Of a stretch of DNA of 64,000 bases, positions 23,152 through 33,744 are shown piece by piece. Made by a program: the position numbers and the translations under genes. The first letter of the stretch is position 1. Each line of letters starts with the position of its first letter. Source of the DNA: Hyposmocoma kahamanoa (Eukaryota; Arthropoda; Insecta; Lepidoptera; Cosmopterigidae); the NCBI RefSeq assembly GCF_003589595.1, contig NW_020654810.1:16579401-16643400 (forward strand), given 5' to 3'. The notes beneath the pieces were generated by a model. The model was not told the DNA's origin and did no database searches. It was given only the letters and a program-made list of their open reading frames with translations.

Positions 23152-23445
23152 CGGTAGTGACGGGACGAACAAGTCGTGCGCCTGGTGGTAAGCGACATAC
23201 CTGTCCATAATAGTTGCAGCACCACTCAGAGCTTTAAACCACAAAGATCTGAGAGTCGCTGCCACTGCGCCCGACACCCTGAGACATAAGTTAACAAGTC
23301 CCATGTATCTGTAATTTCACCAGCACCCTTACCCTTCGAAACCGGAACCCAGTAATGCTCACATTGCTGCTTGGCGGCAGAAATAGGTAAGGTGTCAGTG
23401 CTTCCCTGGACGAACCCTTTCACAAGGAGCTCTACTGCTAGTCTG
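23152..23445 (-). mobile_element. S4 SINE-like repeat
   Basis: A nearly complete copy, from GTGACGGGACGAACAAGTCG to AAGGAGCTCTACTGCT on the plus strand. It belongs to the composite inverted duplication with 26943-27445. Confidence 0.88.
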
Positions 23446-23594
23446 CATGAAGAAATTTATTTACGAATAAGCAGAACCTTTTGTTTGTGTTTTCCTTTTT
23501 GTTAAAAATGATTTGTCATGTTCCTGTACAATAAAAGATTAAATAAATAAATCATGTCCATTGTATAGCAATCGTGAAAACCTGAACTCTATAA

Positions 23595-23800
23595 TAATTC
23601 ATCCACGCGTAACGCATCCACTGCTCTACATAAACTTCCCATAGAGCACGCCAACTCTCCCGGTCCTGTGCCATCCGCATCCAACGACTGCCGACTATCT
23701 TCCTCAGGTCGTTCGTCCTTTTTGCCGCATCTTGCAGTCTACACTACATTTTTCTTGATATGGTAGCCACTCTAGAACAAGTTTGCTCCGGCCATTACCC
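23595..23800 (-). pseudogene. LINE ORF2 C-terminal fragment
   Basis: On the minus strand RKIVGSRWMRMAQDRESWRA is followed by LWEVYVEQWM, and is preceded in another frame by KVLEWLPYQ. This matches the terminal 'WRxxAxDRxxWRxxxEAYVQQW' pattern of a non-LTR retrotransposon ORF2 common in insects. It is frameshifted and 5' truncated. Confidence 0.65.
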
Positions 23801-23810
23801 CTTCTGCAGA

Positions 23811-24147
23811 ATTTTTTTTATAATATCAAGTGACGAGACAACAACAACAAAAAAGTGACGGGTATCAAGGGACGAACAAGTCGTGCGCCTGATGGTAAGC
23901 TACACGCCTGTCCCTTAACAATTGCAGTGCCACTCAGAGCTTTAAATCGCAAAGATCTGAGAGGCACTGCCACTGCGTCCGTCATCCTGAGACATAAGTT
24001 GACAAGTCCCATGTGCCTGTAATTTCACCAGCACCCTTAGCCTTCAAAACGGAGCGCAGTAATGATAACATTACTGCTTAGCGGCAGAAATGGGTAAAAT
24101 GGCAGTACTTCCCTGGACGAACTCTTTTACAAGGAGCTCTTCTATAT
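23811..24147 (-). mobile_element. S4 SINE-like repeat
   Basis: A complete-looking copy. Its A-tail side (plus-strand TTTTTTTATAATATCAAGTG) carries an inserted CAACAACAAC-rich stretch. Confidence 0.88.
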
Positions 24148-24574
24148 GTCACTTTAATACTCTGACGAACTCGATAACAACAAACATCTCAAAATAAATA
24201 ATAACGACGTGGATTACGTAAATAGGTAAAACTAATAACAAATTGACTACTGTCCACACACGTCATTCTCAACACACATGTCAGTGTTTTGTCGTAGAAA
24301 ACAATGCATTTGACAAATCAAACTGAGTGTTTGCCGCAGAACCGTGCCCGTTCGGTGTGCGCACGACAGCCGCGTACGACCATTGTGTCGCATGTTTAAG
24401 TTCGTAACGATCGGATAACAGATGGATATATTTGGGTTACTATCGTTATTTCATGATAGTAAACTATGTATTATTTATATGCTATGACCTTTCATTGTGA
24501 GCACGATTTACAGTGCGAGGTTTTGAAAAAGTAGCTAGAGTAGCAAGCTAATATTAAAAAATCCTGCCGGATGA
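24148..24574. other. Unassigned
   Basis: It has a small GC-rich patch at about 24335-24420 (CCGTTCGGTGTGCGCACGAC). No repeat or coding signal was recognised. Confidence 0.4.
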
Positions 24575-24780
24575 GACATTTTGAGTAAAGCTTGGCAACA
24601 AATTCTTACGATCCGGCTAGATTCAAACCAGCGACTGTTTGCCAGACCGGGGCTAACCGCTCTCCCAACTGAGCTACGGGATGAACCAGCAAAGTTACTA
24701 ATTCTTCTATGTGCTTGTTACCGAGCTTTATTTTTGGTTTTAAACGACTTTTTCCCGTGGCGCCTCCTGTGAGATAAATA
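24575..24780 (-). mobile_element. S3 SINE, leader and tRNA-like module
   Basis: Minus strand: leader (AATAAAGCTCGGTAACAAGC), then TAGCTCAGTTGGGAGAGCGG (A box) and GGTTTGAATCTAGCCGGAT (B box). The tail is missing. A 10-bp GC palindrome (CCGTGGCGCC/GGCGCCACGG, 24755-24764 and 24801-24810) overlaps the edge. Confidence 0.78.
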
Positions 24781-24810
24781 CAAATAATATTCATCTATAT
24801 GGCGCCACGG

Positions 24811-25139
24811 CAACTGTGGCGTTAGTAGCATTCATAAATACATTTGAAATATAGGTAACCATGTATACCATTCTCACAAAAAATCAGTTGTTTCATCTGT
24901 GGGATATCGGCGACATGGGTGCGTAATGTTTTTTTAAATTTAGAATGCCTGGCATTATGGTCAAAGCAAAAATTGTAGAGATACTTGTTATATTTCAACA
25001 AAAACAATAAAATTTCAAGGCAGCCATTTATTTATAGTTTTTACGTTAGTAACATTAATAACGAATAAAAAGCTGAATGTGTACAAGAATAGACAGCATA
25101 ATGATGACCACGTATTGTACACCATAATCTAAAACATAA
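24811..25139. other. Unassigned
   Basis: Nothing was recognised. Confidence 0.45.
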
Positions 25140-25400
25140 AGTATTAAAAAAACCGACCTTAAAAGTTCATGGAATTACATCTATTTGCCAAGTTTTATTG
25201 AAATCGGTTACCGGAAAGTGCGCGATACCGGATTCATTCCCTAGTTTGCCGCCCTTAGAGGTGGAATATTTTCTTTAAATTGAAATGGGACTACTACCGA
25301 GGTATCCTCTTTCCAACAAAAAAGAATCATCAAAATCATTTCACAAAAACCTGGAGTTATCGCGTAATATACAATACAAAAGAAAAAAAAGCGAATTGAC
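25140..25400 (+). mobile_element. S6 repeat, internally deleted
   Basis: It starts at ACCGACCTTAAAAGTTCATG and follows the family to GGTATCCTCTTTCCAACAAA, lacking the middle about 200 bp present at 27475. The 3' terminus is replaced. Confidence 0.75.
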
Positions 25401-25921
25401 AACTATATATAGAAAGAATTAGTTATGTTTAGAATTTCAGACGGGTTACATTCATGCTATATATCTAATAAAGTCGTTAATATTACTAGAGTTAGTTAGT
25501 AAGTTTAAAAGTTGGTGATTAAGTTAGTTTTAATTCGAAGATTTCATTTATTTGCATTTTAAATCATAACGTTATAGTTTGTACAGGTACTGGTAAAATT
25601 ACAAGCACGTGGGAAACTACAAACTTGCCACAAACAAATTGTAGACGTCCTAAAGAAAGTCCTGGACTTTCTACATGACCTGGGGTCAAGAGTACCCTTA
25701 ACCGACGAGCTTATACGAAAGCACCGATGCGTGTTGACGATGAAACGAAAGTTATGTGTCAAGATTGAATAAATGGTAGGCTGTGGTCTCTGCCTAAATT
25801 AGGGTTTCTGATTTCTCCACATATTTTGTTCGCGAGTTTCGAGAGTTCTCGTTGTTCGACAAATTTTTAACAACCTTAAAAAATCAGCTTGATTAACTAT
25901 AAAATAAATATAGATATTAAG
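25401..25921. other. Unassigned
   Basis: A 67-codon minus frame (25559-25762) is unrecognised. No other signal was found. Confidence 0.4.
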
Positions 25922-26420
25922 TTTATTGAATATTACGATGTTTTACTACGATGATATTCGTTTATTTTTTGTGAAATTACTTCACTAGTTTGTTATTGAC
26001 TGCCTAACTATTTAACTGCCTCCGTGGCTGTATGGTTACCATACCCCTGCCACTGCCACGCAGAGGTCCCCGGTTCGATTCCCGGACCGGGAGAAATATT
26101 TGTATAGCCTACATTTATTTCGCTCGTGAGTTTGGGTGTAGTTTGTGGTTGTCTGTGAGTCGCACTAGGGAAACCCTGTGTTCCGGGTGTGCACCCGTGC
26201 AATGTTAAGTGTGTGCGTTATTATTTAAATATTTATTTTATTATCGAATACCAAGAAAAATTTCTTCGATCCAGCTGGATTCGAACCGGCGCCTTCAGCA
26301 TACCGTGTCTAACGCTCTCCCATGTGAGCTGCGGAACGATTCAGCAGGCTTTACGAATATTTCTGTGTGCTTGTAGCAGATCTATGTTTTTGGTTTTTAA
26401 CAACGAAAGTGAAATTTAAA
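25922..26420 (-). mobile_element. S3 SINE split by an S1 insertion
   Basis: The S3 tail (25922-25998, ATTACTTCACTAGTTTGTTA) and the rest of S3 (26240-26420, with GGATTCGAACCGGCGCC and leader) are separated by the S1 copy at 26016-26222. A few S3 bases at the junction are lost. Confidence 0.78.
26016..26222 (+). mobile_element. S1 SINE nested in S3
   Basis: The A box is altered (TGGCTGTATGG); the B box is intact (GGTTCGATTCC); the body and GTGTGTGCGTTATTATT end are present. It is younger than the S3 it interrupts. Confidence 0.88.
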
Positions 26421-26444
26421 TTTATATGAACACAATTGACATGA

Positions 26445-26605
26445 GCCTTTCTAAAATGATTTTAGCCTGAGTGTTCTAGGTAGTGAATTCTGTTGCTCTT
26501 GGTCCCGGGTTCGATTCCTGACAAGACCAAAATTTGAATAAAGAACTTTTCTGAATTGGTTCTGATCGGGGTGTTCTGGATAAATTCCATTGCTCTTGGT
26601 TCGAT
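26445..26605 (+). mobile_element. Tandem S2 fragments
   Basis: The tail of one S2 (GAGTGTTCTAGGTAGTGAAT) is followed directly by a second copy starting at the B box (GGGTTCGATTCCTGACAAGA) and continuing to its tail. Confidence 0.65.
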
Positions 26606-26942
26606 CGAGATTTATCGACCCCGCCCTAAACCGATGGAAAAAGGGTGTGAAGTGTAAGTACGTAGAAACTAGAAAGTCATTGTTATGTTTTTAAGCTTTA
26701 TTTCTCAGAGTGCCCGCTTGAAAGCTTCGATCGGCTCGCCTAGATTAGAAATAGAAAATGTTTTTTTAGTCGTTCTAAGATGTATTAGCGACTACGACGG
26801 GTTTTAAGAAGAAATGGACAAAAAGAAACCTACGTACCTATAATATAATAGGCTTAATAGGTGTTTATATTTATATACCTGCTACAATGAAAACTTAAAT
26901 GTAACTTTAACGGAACTTGTTCATATAATGTGAAGTATTCCT
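26606..26942. other. Unassigned
   Basis: Nothing was recognised. Confidence 0.4.
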
Positions 26943-27185
26943 TTCTGCCGCCAAGCAATAATGTAAGCATTACTGCGTTCCTGTTTGGAAGGGTAAGGGT
27001 GCTGGTGAAATTACAGGCACATGGGACTTGTAAACTTATGTCTCAGGACAGGAGCACAGTGGCAGTGCCCCTAAAATCTTAAATTTAAAGCGATTTAAAG
27101 CTCTGAGTGACACGGCAACTGTTATGGATAGGCTGGTCGCTTACCACCAGGCGCACGACTTGTTCTTCCCATCACTACCATACTA
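26943..27185 (+). mobile_element. S4 SINE-like repeat
   Basis: The copy begins at CTTTCTGCCGCCAAGCAATA and ends near CCCATCACTACC. It is the inverted partner of the S4 at 23152-23445 and shares its right-hand junction with the PLE fragment. Confidence 0.87.
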
Positions 27186-27290
27186 TCATTTTCGGTTTTA
27201 AATCAGTTAGCCGTGACAATGGACCTGTAAAGAATCGGAAACGTTGGTTTAAAAAAAAATGCTATTTAGATACAAAAAAATATTTTCATC
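27186..27290 (+). mobile_element. PLE pseudo-LTR fragment
   Basis: 'CAATGGACCTGTAAAGAATC' followed by GGAAACGTTGGTTT corresponds to the pseudo-LTR core. The inverted partner is 23041-23150. Confidence 0.7.
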
Positions 27291-27445
27291 AAGTTATATT
27301 TCCGTGTTTAATAATTTAATTTTAAAAACTTTGTGGTTGCATGCCCTAAATTATCACATTAAATCCCACCCACATATTAAATAAAAAAGTACAATTGTTA
27401 AGAACAGAAAAAAATCTGATTTAGCAAAATGTACAAATACTTTGC
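27291..27445. repeat. Right arm of composite inverted duplication, unique part
   Basis: The reverse complement of 22866-23040 (AAACTTTGTGGTTGCATGCC on the plus strand). It was found nowhere else in the window. Confidence 0.8.
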
Positions 27446-27474
27446 TTTTTGGTATTAAAATAATCTTAGTTCAG

Positions 27475-27947
27475 AGTACTAAAAAAACCGACCTCAAAAG
27501 TACTTGGAATTACATCTATTTGATTTTATTGAAATCGGTTAGCGGAAAGCAAACCCGGATTCATCCCCTAATTCGCCAGTATACGGGACTTGACACAGGA
27601 GATAATAAAAATCGGTTTTCACTACTCAAAGTATATTAAGAGTGAAAAACGCCTTGAATTGGAGAATAGCGAAATCAACCATTAAAATAATTGCTCCTTA
27701 TAATAAAATTTAGGCGCTATATATAAAAATGAATGAACGCGTGAGGTGGATGATTGTGGACCCTTAGAGGTGGATGATTTTCTTCAAAATTAAATGGGAT
27801 CACCATAGAGGTACCCTCTTTCCAATAAAAAAAGAATCATGGAAATCGGTTCACAAATACCGGAATTATCGCATAACATACATACAACCAAAAAACTAAC
27901 AGACGAAATTAAGAACCTCCTCCTTTCTTTTGAAGTTGGTTAAAAAA
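27475..27947 (+). mobile_element. S6 repeat, full length
   Basis: It begins AAAAAAACCGACCTCAAAAG and ends TTTTGAAGTTGGTTAAAAAA, so the ends are inverted copies of about 15-17 bp. It is about 470 bp with no coding frame, and closely matches 63425-63869. The family resembles a MITE; recalled copies are abundant in moths and butterflies. Confidence 0.82.
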
Positions 27948-28069
27948 CGAATATTCACAATTACGTGTGTGTATTATTTTCTTATACAAGTGCTCTGCGA
28001 AATATCATTTCATCGTCAACTCGTCGCACTCTTGGGCACTGATAGTTTAAAACCAAAAGTACGCCACTT

Positions 28070-28190
28070 GCCACTTGCCACTGACCCAATGTAGATTGGT
28101 GGCTTCACACATTTTCCAAGGGTTGTGAACCGCCTTCGACATGCAGATTTTATTATGATGTTTTAATTTCTTAACGTTAACAATTGACGT
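28070..28190 (-). mobile_element. S5 SINE fragment
   Basis: 'TTCACACATTTTCCAAGGGT' and TGTGAACCGCCTTCGACATG match the S5 middle. Confidence 0.65.
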
Positions 28191-28261
28191 ACGTAATCTA
28201 GAAACTAAAGTCGCCGGCGTAATTAATTTCTTTTTTAATTTAATCAATTACTTGAGTAAAA

Positions 28262-29290
28262 ATTATCATCACCATCAACCCATTTATACGTCCCTCTGCA
28301 CGGGCCTCCTCTCAAGCGAGGGCTTGGGCTGTAGTTCCCACGTAGACTCAATGTGGGTTGCGAACTTCACACATATCATTAAATTGCTTTGCAGATGTGT
28401 GCAGGTGCCATCACGATGTTTTCCTTCACCGTAAAACTCATGGTAAGCTTTAAAAAAATTTTCGCACTTAAATACAGACATTTTTTTTTTATGTGAAGAA
28501 GGAAACAAACGAACAGACAAGCCACTTGACAGGAGGTGGTCATCGTCGCCCATAGACATCTGCAACGCTTTTTGATGTACTCTATGTCATAGCGCAAAGG
28601 AAATACTTCAGGAGCACGATCATTACACATCTTGCAGGTTCGAGGAAGGAACGTACGTGATTCCCGCGTGGTCTTACAATGCCAGACATCTAAGATGTGG
28701 GATGGGCTCTACTCCAGTTTGGAAAGTTCCTTTGAGCACTCTCCATTATCAAGACGGTAGAACACACACAGAGAGCCAACGTCTCTCTGTAGACTAAGGG
28801 GCTTCATACCGTCTGTGAGTTTGCGATCATCGACAATATGAACAGTCCAACGTTGGATGGAGTCAAGGGGTCAAGCTGGTATTTGGAAGGTTCTGCCCAT
28901 AGATGCGAGCATTACTCCATACGGGGCCGTACTTGTACAATAGAAATCGGTGACCCGGTGAGAAATACTGCTTCGCTATATTGAGCACTCCGAGCTTTTT
29001 TGAAGCCAGTCTGGCTTTGCTCTCCAAATAACCCCGAAACTGGACTTCGTTTATAAAGGTCGACTCCAAGTATCCCAATACTCTTAAAGATGGTAAGGGC
29101 ATTGCTCCAGAACTTTGGCGCTATTACAAATGCGGTTTTTTTTAGGTTGAACGTGCAGACTTGTGTTTTTGCGGGGTAAAATTGGACATAATTTGAAACT
29201 CAGAGATTCGAGCCCGGATTCGAAATCACGACCTTTATTTGAGATGCGGTAAGTCAAACCATTAGCTACTATAGTTGTTTAAAAAATTGA
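28262..29290 (-). mobile_element. S5 SINE interrupted by a LINE
   Basis: S5 body and tail side lie at 28262-28480 (ATCATCACCATCAACCCATT ...), and its antisense tRNA-like head at 29190-29290 (GGATTCGAAATCACGACC ... ACCATTAGCTACTA). About 700 bp of LINE sequence separates them. Confidence 0.75.
28482..29170 (-). pseudogene. LINE 3' end inserted in S5
   Basis: Minus strand: YLESKARLASKKLGVLNIAK with QYFSPGHRFLLYK (28863-29102), then in a second frame PLDSIQRWTVHIVDDRKLTD, LSLQRDVGSLCVFYRLDNGE and TFLPRTCK ... PLRYDIEYIKKR. This is the ordered C-terminal third of a non-LTR retrotransposon ORF2 (Jockey-like by motif). It ends in an A-rich tract (plus-strand T-run at 28482-28491). Stops and frameshifts make it dead. 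The 5' truncation and A-tail are typical of target-primed reverse transcription. Confidence 0.82.
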
Positions 29291-29930
29291 GTAAAAATTG
29301 TTATAACAAATTATGATTACATATATTAATTTTCAGAACACAAATATATGATAGAGTAACATTCAATGCCTGTGGACAAAATTATAATGCACTATCCCGA
29401 ATCCCAATGTTTCGCAACAACATTCAAATTCCAACCTCTAGGGAGACTGTGACAATTCAACGAATTTAGGCGTTATATTTTATAGCTATGACAATTGTTA
29501 TGATTTAAACCTATATTATTCGTAGGCGTTAAATTCTATTCACCAACTTACATTTACTATTCGGCAAATCTTCAACAAAACCCTATGAATGCTTCAATAA
29601 AGTTGAAAATTATGAACGAACAGGTTATAAATATGTCAAGTTTAGTAGGGACTTGTGTATAATGTTCACCGCTTAGTGTAACTCTGTCAGTGTCAGCCGT
29701 AATTAGGGCCATTGAAATTGGCTGATTAATATTCGTACTGCCTCCGTGGTTTGCGCGTACTCGCACAAATTAATGCATGCGAAGTGAAATGATGTGATTA
29801 TGATGCTCTCTAGTTGCATTTGATGCCTTGTATCGGAACGGTGAATGAGGTTTGGAGAAAATTATGGTTTATTTGACCTCAAATTTATTATGTTTTATGT
29901 CAGACAGTGTAGTAAGAGAGCGTTGTGGTA
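29291..29930. other. Unassigned; one short dispersed repeat
   Basis: About 29685-29745 (GTCAGTGTCAGCCGTAATTA ... GGCTGATTAATATTC) resembles 36945-37000 and 38505-38570. The rest is unrecognised. Confidence 0.4.
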
Positions 29931-29959
29931 TGTAAGATGACGTAGTGACCTGAATAGCG

Positions 29960-30195
29960 AGGGGGATGCTTCGATGGTTTGATTATGTAGAAAGAATAAA
30001 TGTTGGTAGATTAACAGCACAAATTTATAGAACGAATGTGGACGGAGGCGTTGGGAGAGGTGACCTCAGCGTATGTACATATCTCAATCAGATTAGTGAT
30101 GTCCTTAAAAAAGGTCGTGTTAAAAGTATGAAGAATATGTAACACCAGGCATGCATGACGTAGCAGGTGTAGCAACGCAAGGAAAATTACTTCGT
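29960..30195 (+). pseudogene. LINE ORF2 C-terminal fragment
   Basis: In shifting plus frames: INVGRLTAQIYRTNVDGGVG, then TYLNQISDVLKKGRVKSMKN, then a decayed 'ACMT' region. The order GRL..QIY.A.VDG..GRG..R..YLDQI..VLKKG.VKS is recalled from insect RTE-like retrotransposon proteins. Frameshifts and stops are present. Confidence 0.65.
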
Positions 30196-30199
30196 ACCG

Positions 30200-30358
30200 A
30201 CAGAACTCGCTCTGGTATGACACAGATGCAAGTTCGTGTCCAGTCAGATAAAAGGAATTTTTCTTTCTGTTCTATCTTTGTATTAATAAAATTATAACAA
30301 ACTAGTGGAGAAATTTCACAAAAATCAAATTAAAATCATGGTAGTAAGACTTATAAAC
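30200..30358 (+). mobile_element. S3 SINE
   Basis: tRNA-like 3' half (AGTTCGTGTCCAGTCAGAT), body and tail (AAATTATAACAAACTAGTGG ... ATCATGGTAGTAAGAC). Confidence 0.75.
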
Positions 30359-30404
30359 AATATTTTTTTTGTAATGTACTTTATTATAATGTAATATACT
30401 ATAA

Positions 30405-30622
30405 CGCAACACATAATAATAATAACGCTACACACTCATGCCCCGCAGTAGGGAAACCCTGTATCGCGGGTGCCATCAACACACACTTAGACAACCACAA
30501 ATTCCACCCAACCTCACGAGAGAAATAAATGTAGGCCGTACGCATATGTCACCCAGCTCGGGAATCGAACCCGGGACCTCTGCGTGGCAGTCCAGCATGG
30601 TAACCATTCGGCCACGGAGTAA
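30405..30622 (-). mobile_element. S1 SINE
   Basis: Minus strand: A box (TGGCCGAATGG) and B box (GGTTCGATTCC), GAGGTCCCGGG, and the body back to GTGTGTAGCGTTATTATTA. Confidence 0.9.
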
Positions 30623-30869
30623 GTAGAACTATATAAATGTATTCTTTATTTTATAATTCTCCACTCTTTTAATTTCATTTTACTTTATCCCTTCAAAACG
30701 TCGTAACACGACAAGGTAAAGTTACTAAACATAGACAAATGTGACTTAGAATTACAGTTATACATCAGTCGACCTCTCTATTTAAAAGCCACTGTTGTCC
30801 CACTGGGATACCTGCGCACTTTATTTTATAGGTAAAGTAATGTAATCAATATTGTATGCTTGGCATTGG

Positions 30870-31190
30870 CTTATCGTGGGTACAAAATGTCACCAGTCAC
30901 CAATGTTGAGGTTCTTCGTTGAATGGAGGAAAAGGTGGAAAAACTCAGATTATAAAGGAAAGGAAGTTGCAGTATTTTGGCCACGTTTGAGGGGCAATAG
31001 ATACCGGATTCATCAACTAATAATGCAGGGGAAAATCCAAGGAAAGCGAAGTTGTAACAAAATGAAAACCACGTTTGAAGAATCTGTCTGTCTCCCACTG
31101 CATGGCTATGGACTTCCACTGGCTTCTTCTTTTCGTATACAAGTTAATTCTTGTAACGTTCCACCCAGCCTTTACGCTACTTATTCATAA
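30870..31190 (+). pseudogene. LINE ORF2 C-terminal fragment
   Basis: Across three plus frames: TNVEVLR, then IIKERKLQYFGHV, then RGNRYRIHQLIMQGKIQGKR. This is the 'EVLRRM ... RKLQYFGHI.RG.RY...QLI.QGKI.GKR' block of an insect non-LTR retrotransposon. The 112-codon frame at 30852-31190 is mixed: only its middle is in the LINE frame. Not a host gene. Confidence 0.7.
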
Positions 31191-31249
31191 TAAGCCCCAA
31201 ATTTGTAATAAGTGACGAATACTTTACACTGTTCTTAGCAATAGAATAA

Positions 31250-31402
31250 CTGCCTCCGTGGCCGAACGATTACCATGCTGATCTGCTGTCCCGGGTTCGA
31301 TTCCAGGGCCGGGAAAAATATTTGTATGGCCTATATTTATTTCTCTCGTGAGTTTGGACTCATGGTTTCCCTAGTGCAGAGCTAAGAGTGTGTGCGTTGT
31401 GT
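31250..31402 (+). mobile_element. S1 SINE, internally deleted
   Basis: The A box (TGGCCGAACGA) and B box (GGTTCGATTCC) are closer than normal because the segment holding CACGCAGAGG is gone. The body lacks its central part and ends GTGTGTGCGTTGTG. Confidence 0.83.
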
Positions 31403-31921
31403 TTTTAAGAAGACATAATATTAATTTCATTTCAATATTTTAACGCAAATGTGTGAGAGTCGAATAATATGTTAATTTATGTAACAGCATAGATCTAAAT
31501 TATGCAGGCAACACCAACAAATAACGATTAAGAGTTTTTCAGTTACTGCAACACTAATGCTATAACCACAGACCACATACATATGGCTATAACCAAACGA
31601 ATCGCGTATACCTGTTTTCTATACTGCTGCTCTTAAATACAAGTGGTTGAATCAAGTAATAAAAATAATACATAAAAGAATGTATGAATTAATGTACGAC
31701 TAAATAAATGTCTAAATGACTGTATTAATAATAATAATAATAAATTTATTTATTTCTCACCACAATACTTTTACACAATTATTCTAGATATTGTAGGAGA
31801 CTGATGCCTAAGCTAGGCTCAAGGCGTATGTTTCCATCTTACCAGGTCTCCACCCCTTGAGAATAACATTTCCAAAAATATTTATTAAATTACAAGAACT
31901 CTCCAATGAGATAAATAATTC
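31403..31921. other. Unassigned, with (AAT)n
   Basis: An AAT trinucleotide run lies at about 31719-31743. Otherwise nothing was recognised. Confidence 0.5.
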
Positions 31922-32205
31922 ATGATCATCATGATCAACCCATTTATACGTCCCACTGCTGGGCACGGGTCTCCTTTCAGACGAGGGTTTAGGCCATAGT
32001 TCGCCACGCTGGCCCAATGCGGGTTGGGGACTTCACACGTTTTCCGAGGGTTGTGAACCTTCTTCGACGTGCAGGTTTCATCACGATGTTTTCTTCCACC
32101 GGAAAGCTCATGATAAATTTCAAATTAAATTCCGAGAAACTCAAAGGTGCGAACCCGGTTTCGAATCCACGACCCTCTTGCTTGAGAGAGATAAACCATT
32201 AATCA
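31922..32205 (-). mobile_element. S5 SINE, near full length
   Basis: The best S5 copy: plus strand ATCATGATCAACCCATTTAT, CACTGCTGGGCACGGGTCTC, CTTCTTCGACGTGCAGGTTT, then the antisense tRNA-like head (TTTCGAATCCACGACCCTC). Confidence 0.87.
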
Positions 32206-32486
32206 ACTTTAATTAATTTTCAATGAAAGAGAAATGTTAAAATCAAATCAATCAATTCTCCAAAAATGTGCACTAAGAACTATTGTAGATATAAGAAAAG
32301 TCAGTCCTGCAGAAACCTTTTAAAAAAATACCATATAATGACGACGTACTCACAATTCATCTACGATATAGTTTACACGCGTCAAAACTTGAGAACTTAT
32401 AGCGACGTACGGGCGAAGGTCGAGGGTTGCGAAACGCGGGAAAACTAAAATCCGTTGCCCACCGTACCGAACTCGCAACAAGAACG
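32206..32486. other. Unassigned
   Basis: A short unrecognised 60-codon frame is present and no repeat was found. Confidence 0.35.
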
Positions 32487-32703
32487 TCACGTCACGCCTG
32501 TTTCTAACAGTTGCAGTGTCACTCAGAGCTTTAAATCACAAAGATCTAAGGGGCACTGCCACTGCGCCCGACACCCAGGGACATAAGTTGACACGTCCCA
32601 TGTGCCTGTAATTTCACCAGCACCCTTACCCTTCGAATCCGGAACACACTCTTCTCACAAACTTCCCTGGACTAACTCTTTCACAAGGAGATCTACTGCT
32701 ACT
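32487..32703 (-). mobile_element. S4 SINE-like repeat, partial
   Basis: The A-tail end and an internal segment near the 5' end are missing. The core 'GCACTGCCACTGCGCCCGAC' is clear. Confidence 0.83.
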
Positions 32704-33013
32704 AAATGTGTGTGTGAAAGAGATGTGATGGTGTAAAAAATGATTATGTGCTATAGAGAGTGAACGGCGAGATGCTAATAGAAAATAATGAAAGAAGAAA
32801 TGTATACTGTAAGGAAACGAGGTAAAAAAAGGACAAATGAGATTAAAAATAGACAATAACATGAAGTTCCATTAAGATGAATGCTCAACTAAGTAGCACG
32901 CTGTTTTAAATTGTTTTTTTTTTTTTGTTTTTTATCTATAACAATTGAGATTGTGCTGAAAAAAACATGTGTAAGTATCTAAAACATATAATATAACTAC
33001 TTATATATAGTAG
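32704..33013. other. Unassigned
   Basis: A poly-T run at 32917-32929. Nothing else was recognised. Confidence 0.4.
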
Positions 33014-33104
33014 AGCACCATGTGAATGAGTTAGTCCATAGAAGTACTGCCATCTTTTCTATTTCGGCTGCCAAGCAGAAATGCTCACATTACTGTGTTA
33101 AAGA
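33014..33104 (+). mobile_element. S4 5' fragment
   Basis: GTGAATGAGTTAGTCCATAG to GCTCACATTACTGTGTTA matches only the 5' part of S4. Confidence 0.65.
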
Positions 33105-33744
33105 GTACTCGTGACCTGGCTTTTCTTAAGGACGGACGCCCTGTATGTGACCATGGTAAGTTCGCCATATCGTCGCCTTACTTTCTCCGAACTGGTATCT
33201 TAAAACACAAAGTTACTGAAATGCATTGATTGAAGACTGATTTCACATCACATTTCCTTAATATTCAGATACTAGCTTCTACCTTTTCTTAAACTAATGC
33301 ATCCAAATTAACACCCTTGATAAGAAATTTGAAATAAATAAAAAGTTTTGCCCTCTACTAATTAATCACTCTCTATGAAATACGAGTTTGAGAAAGTAAG
33401 GCATCGATATTCACTCTGACTTTAAAAATATGTGTTATTATAAAATAAGTCCTTAGTCGCAGGCTTAATCAACTTAACAAAGCAAAGAAATGAAGCAAAA
33501 CTCTTTATGCGAACACACGAAACATCCACAATATAAGGGTAAAAACCCTCACTTCGTCTGTTTGACCGGTGAAAAGGGCGGACGGAATTAAATCATGTAA
33601 TAACCTACGCGTTCTCCTCGAAATGTATTCTATATAATGCCGAAAGGCAGCTACTTGACGGCTGTGTTCGAGACTTTGAACTGACTCTGCGAGAAAATTG
33701 TAACACTAATTGAGTAATAGTCAAACTATAACGTTGTATCTATT
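33105..33744. other. Single-copy-looking DNA
   Basis: No shared repeat was found. About 33550-33700 is GC-richer (GAAAAGGGCGGACGGAATTA). No ORF or splice pattern could be supported. Confidence 0.4.

Noticed and set aside
30852..31190. 112-codon host gene
   Set aside because: The middle is LINE ORF2 sequence and the flanks are out of frame.
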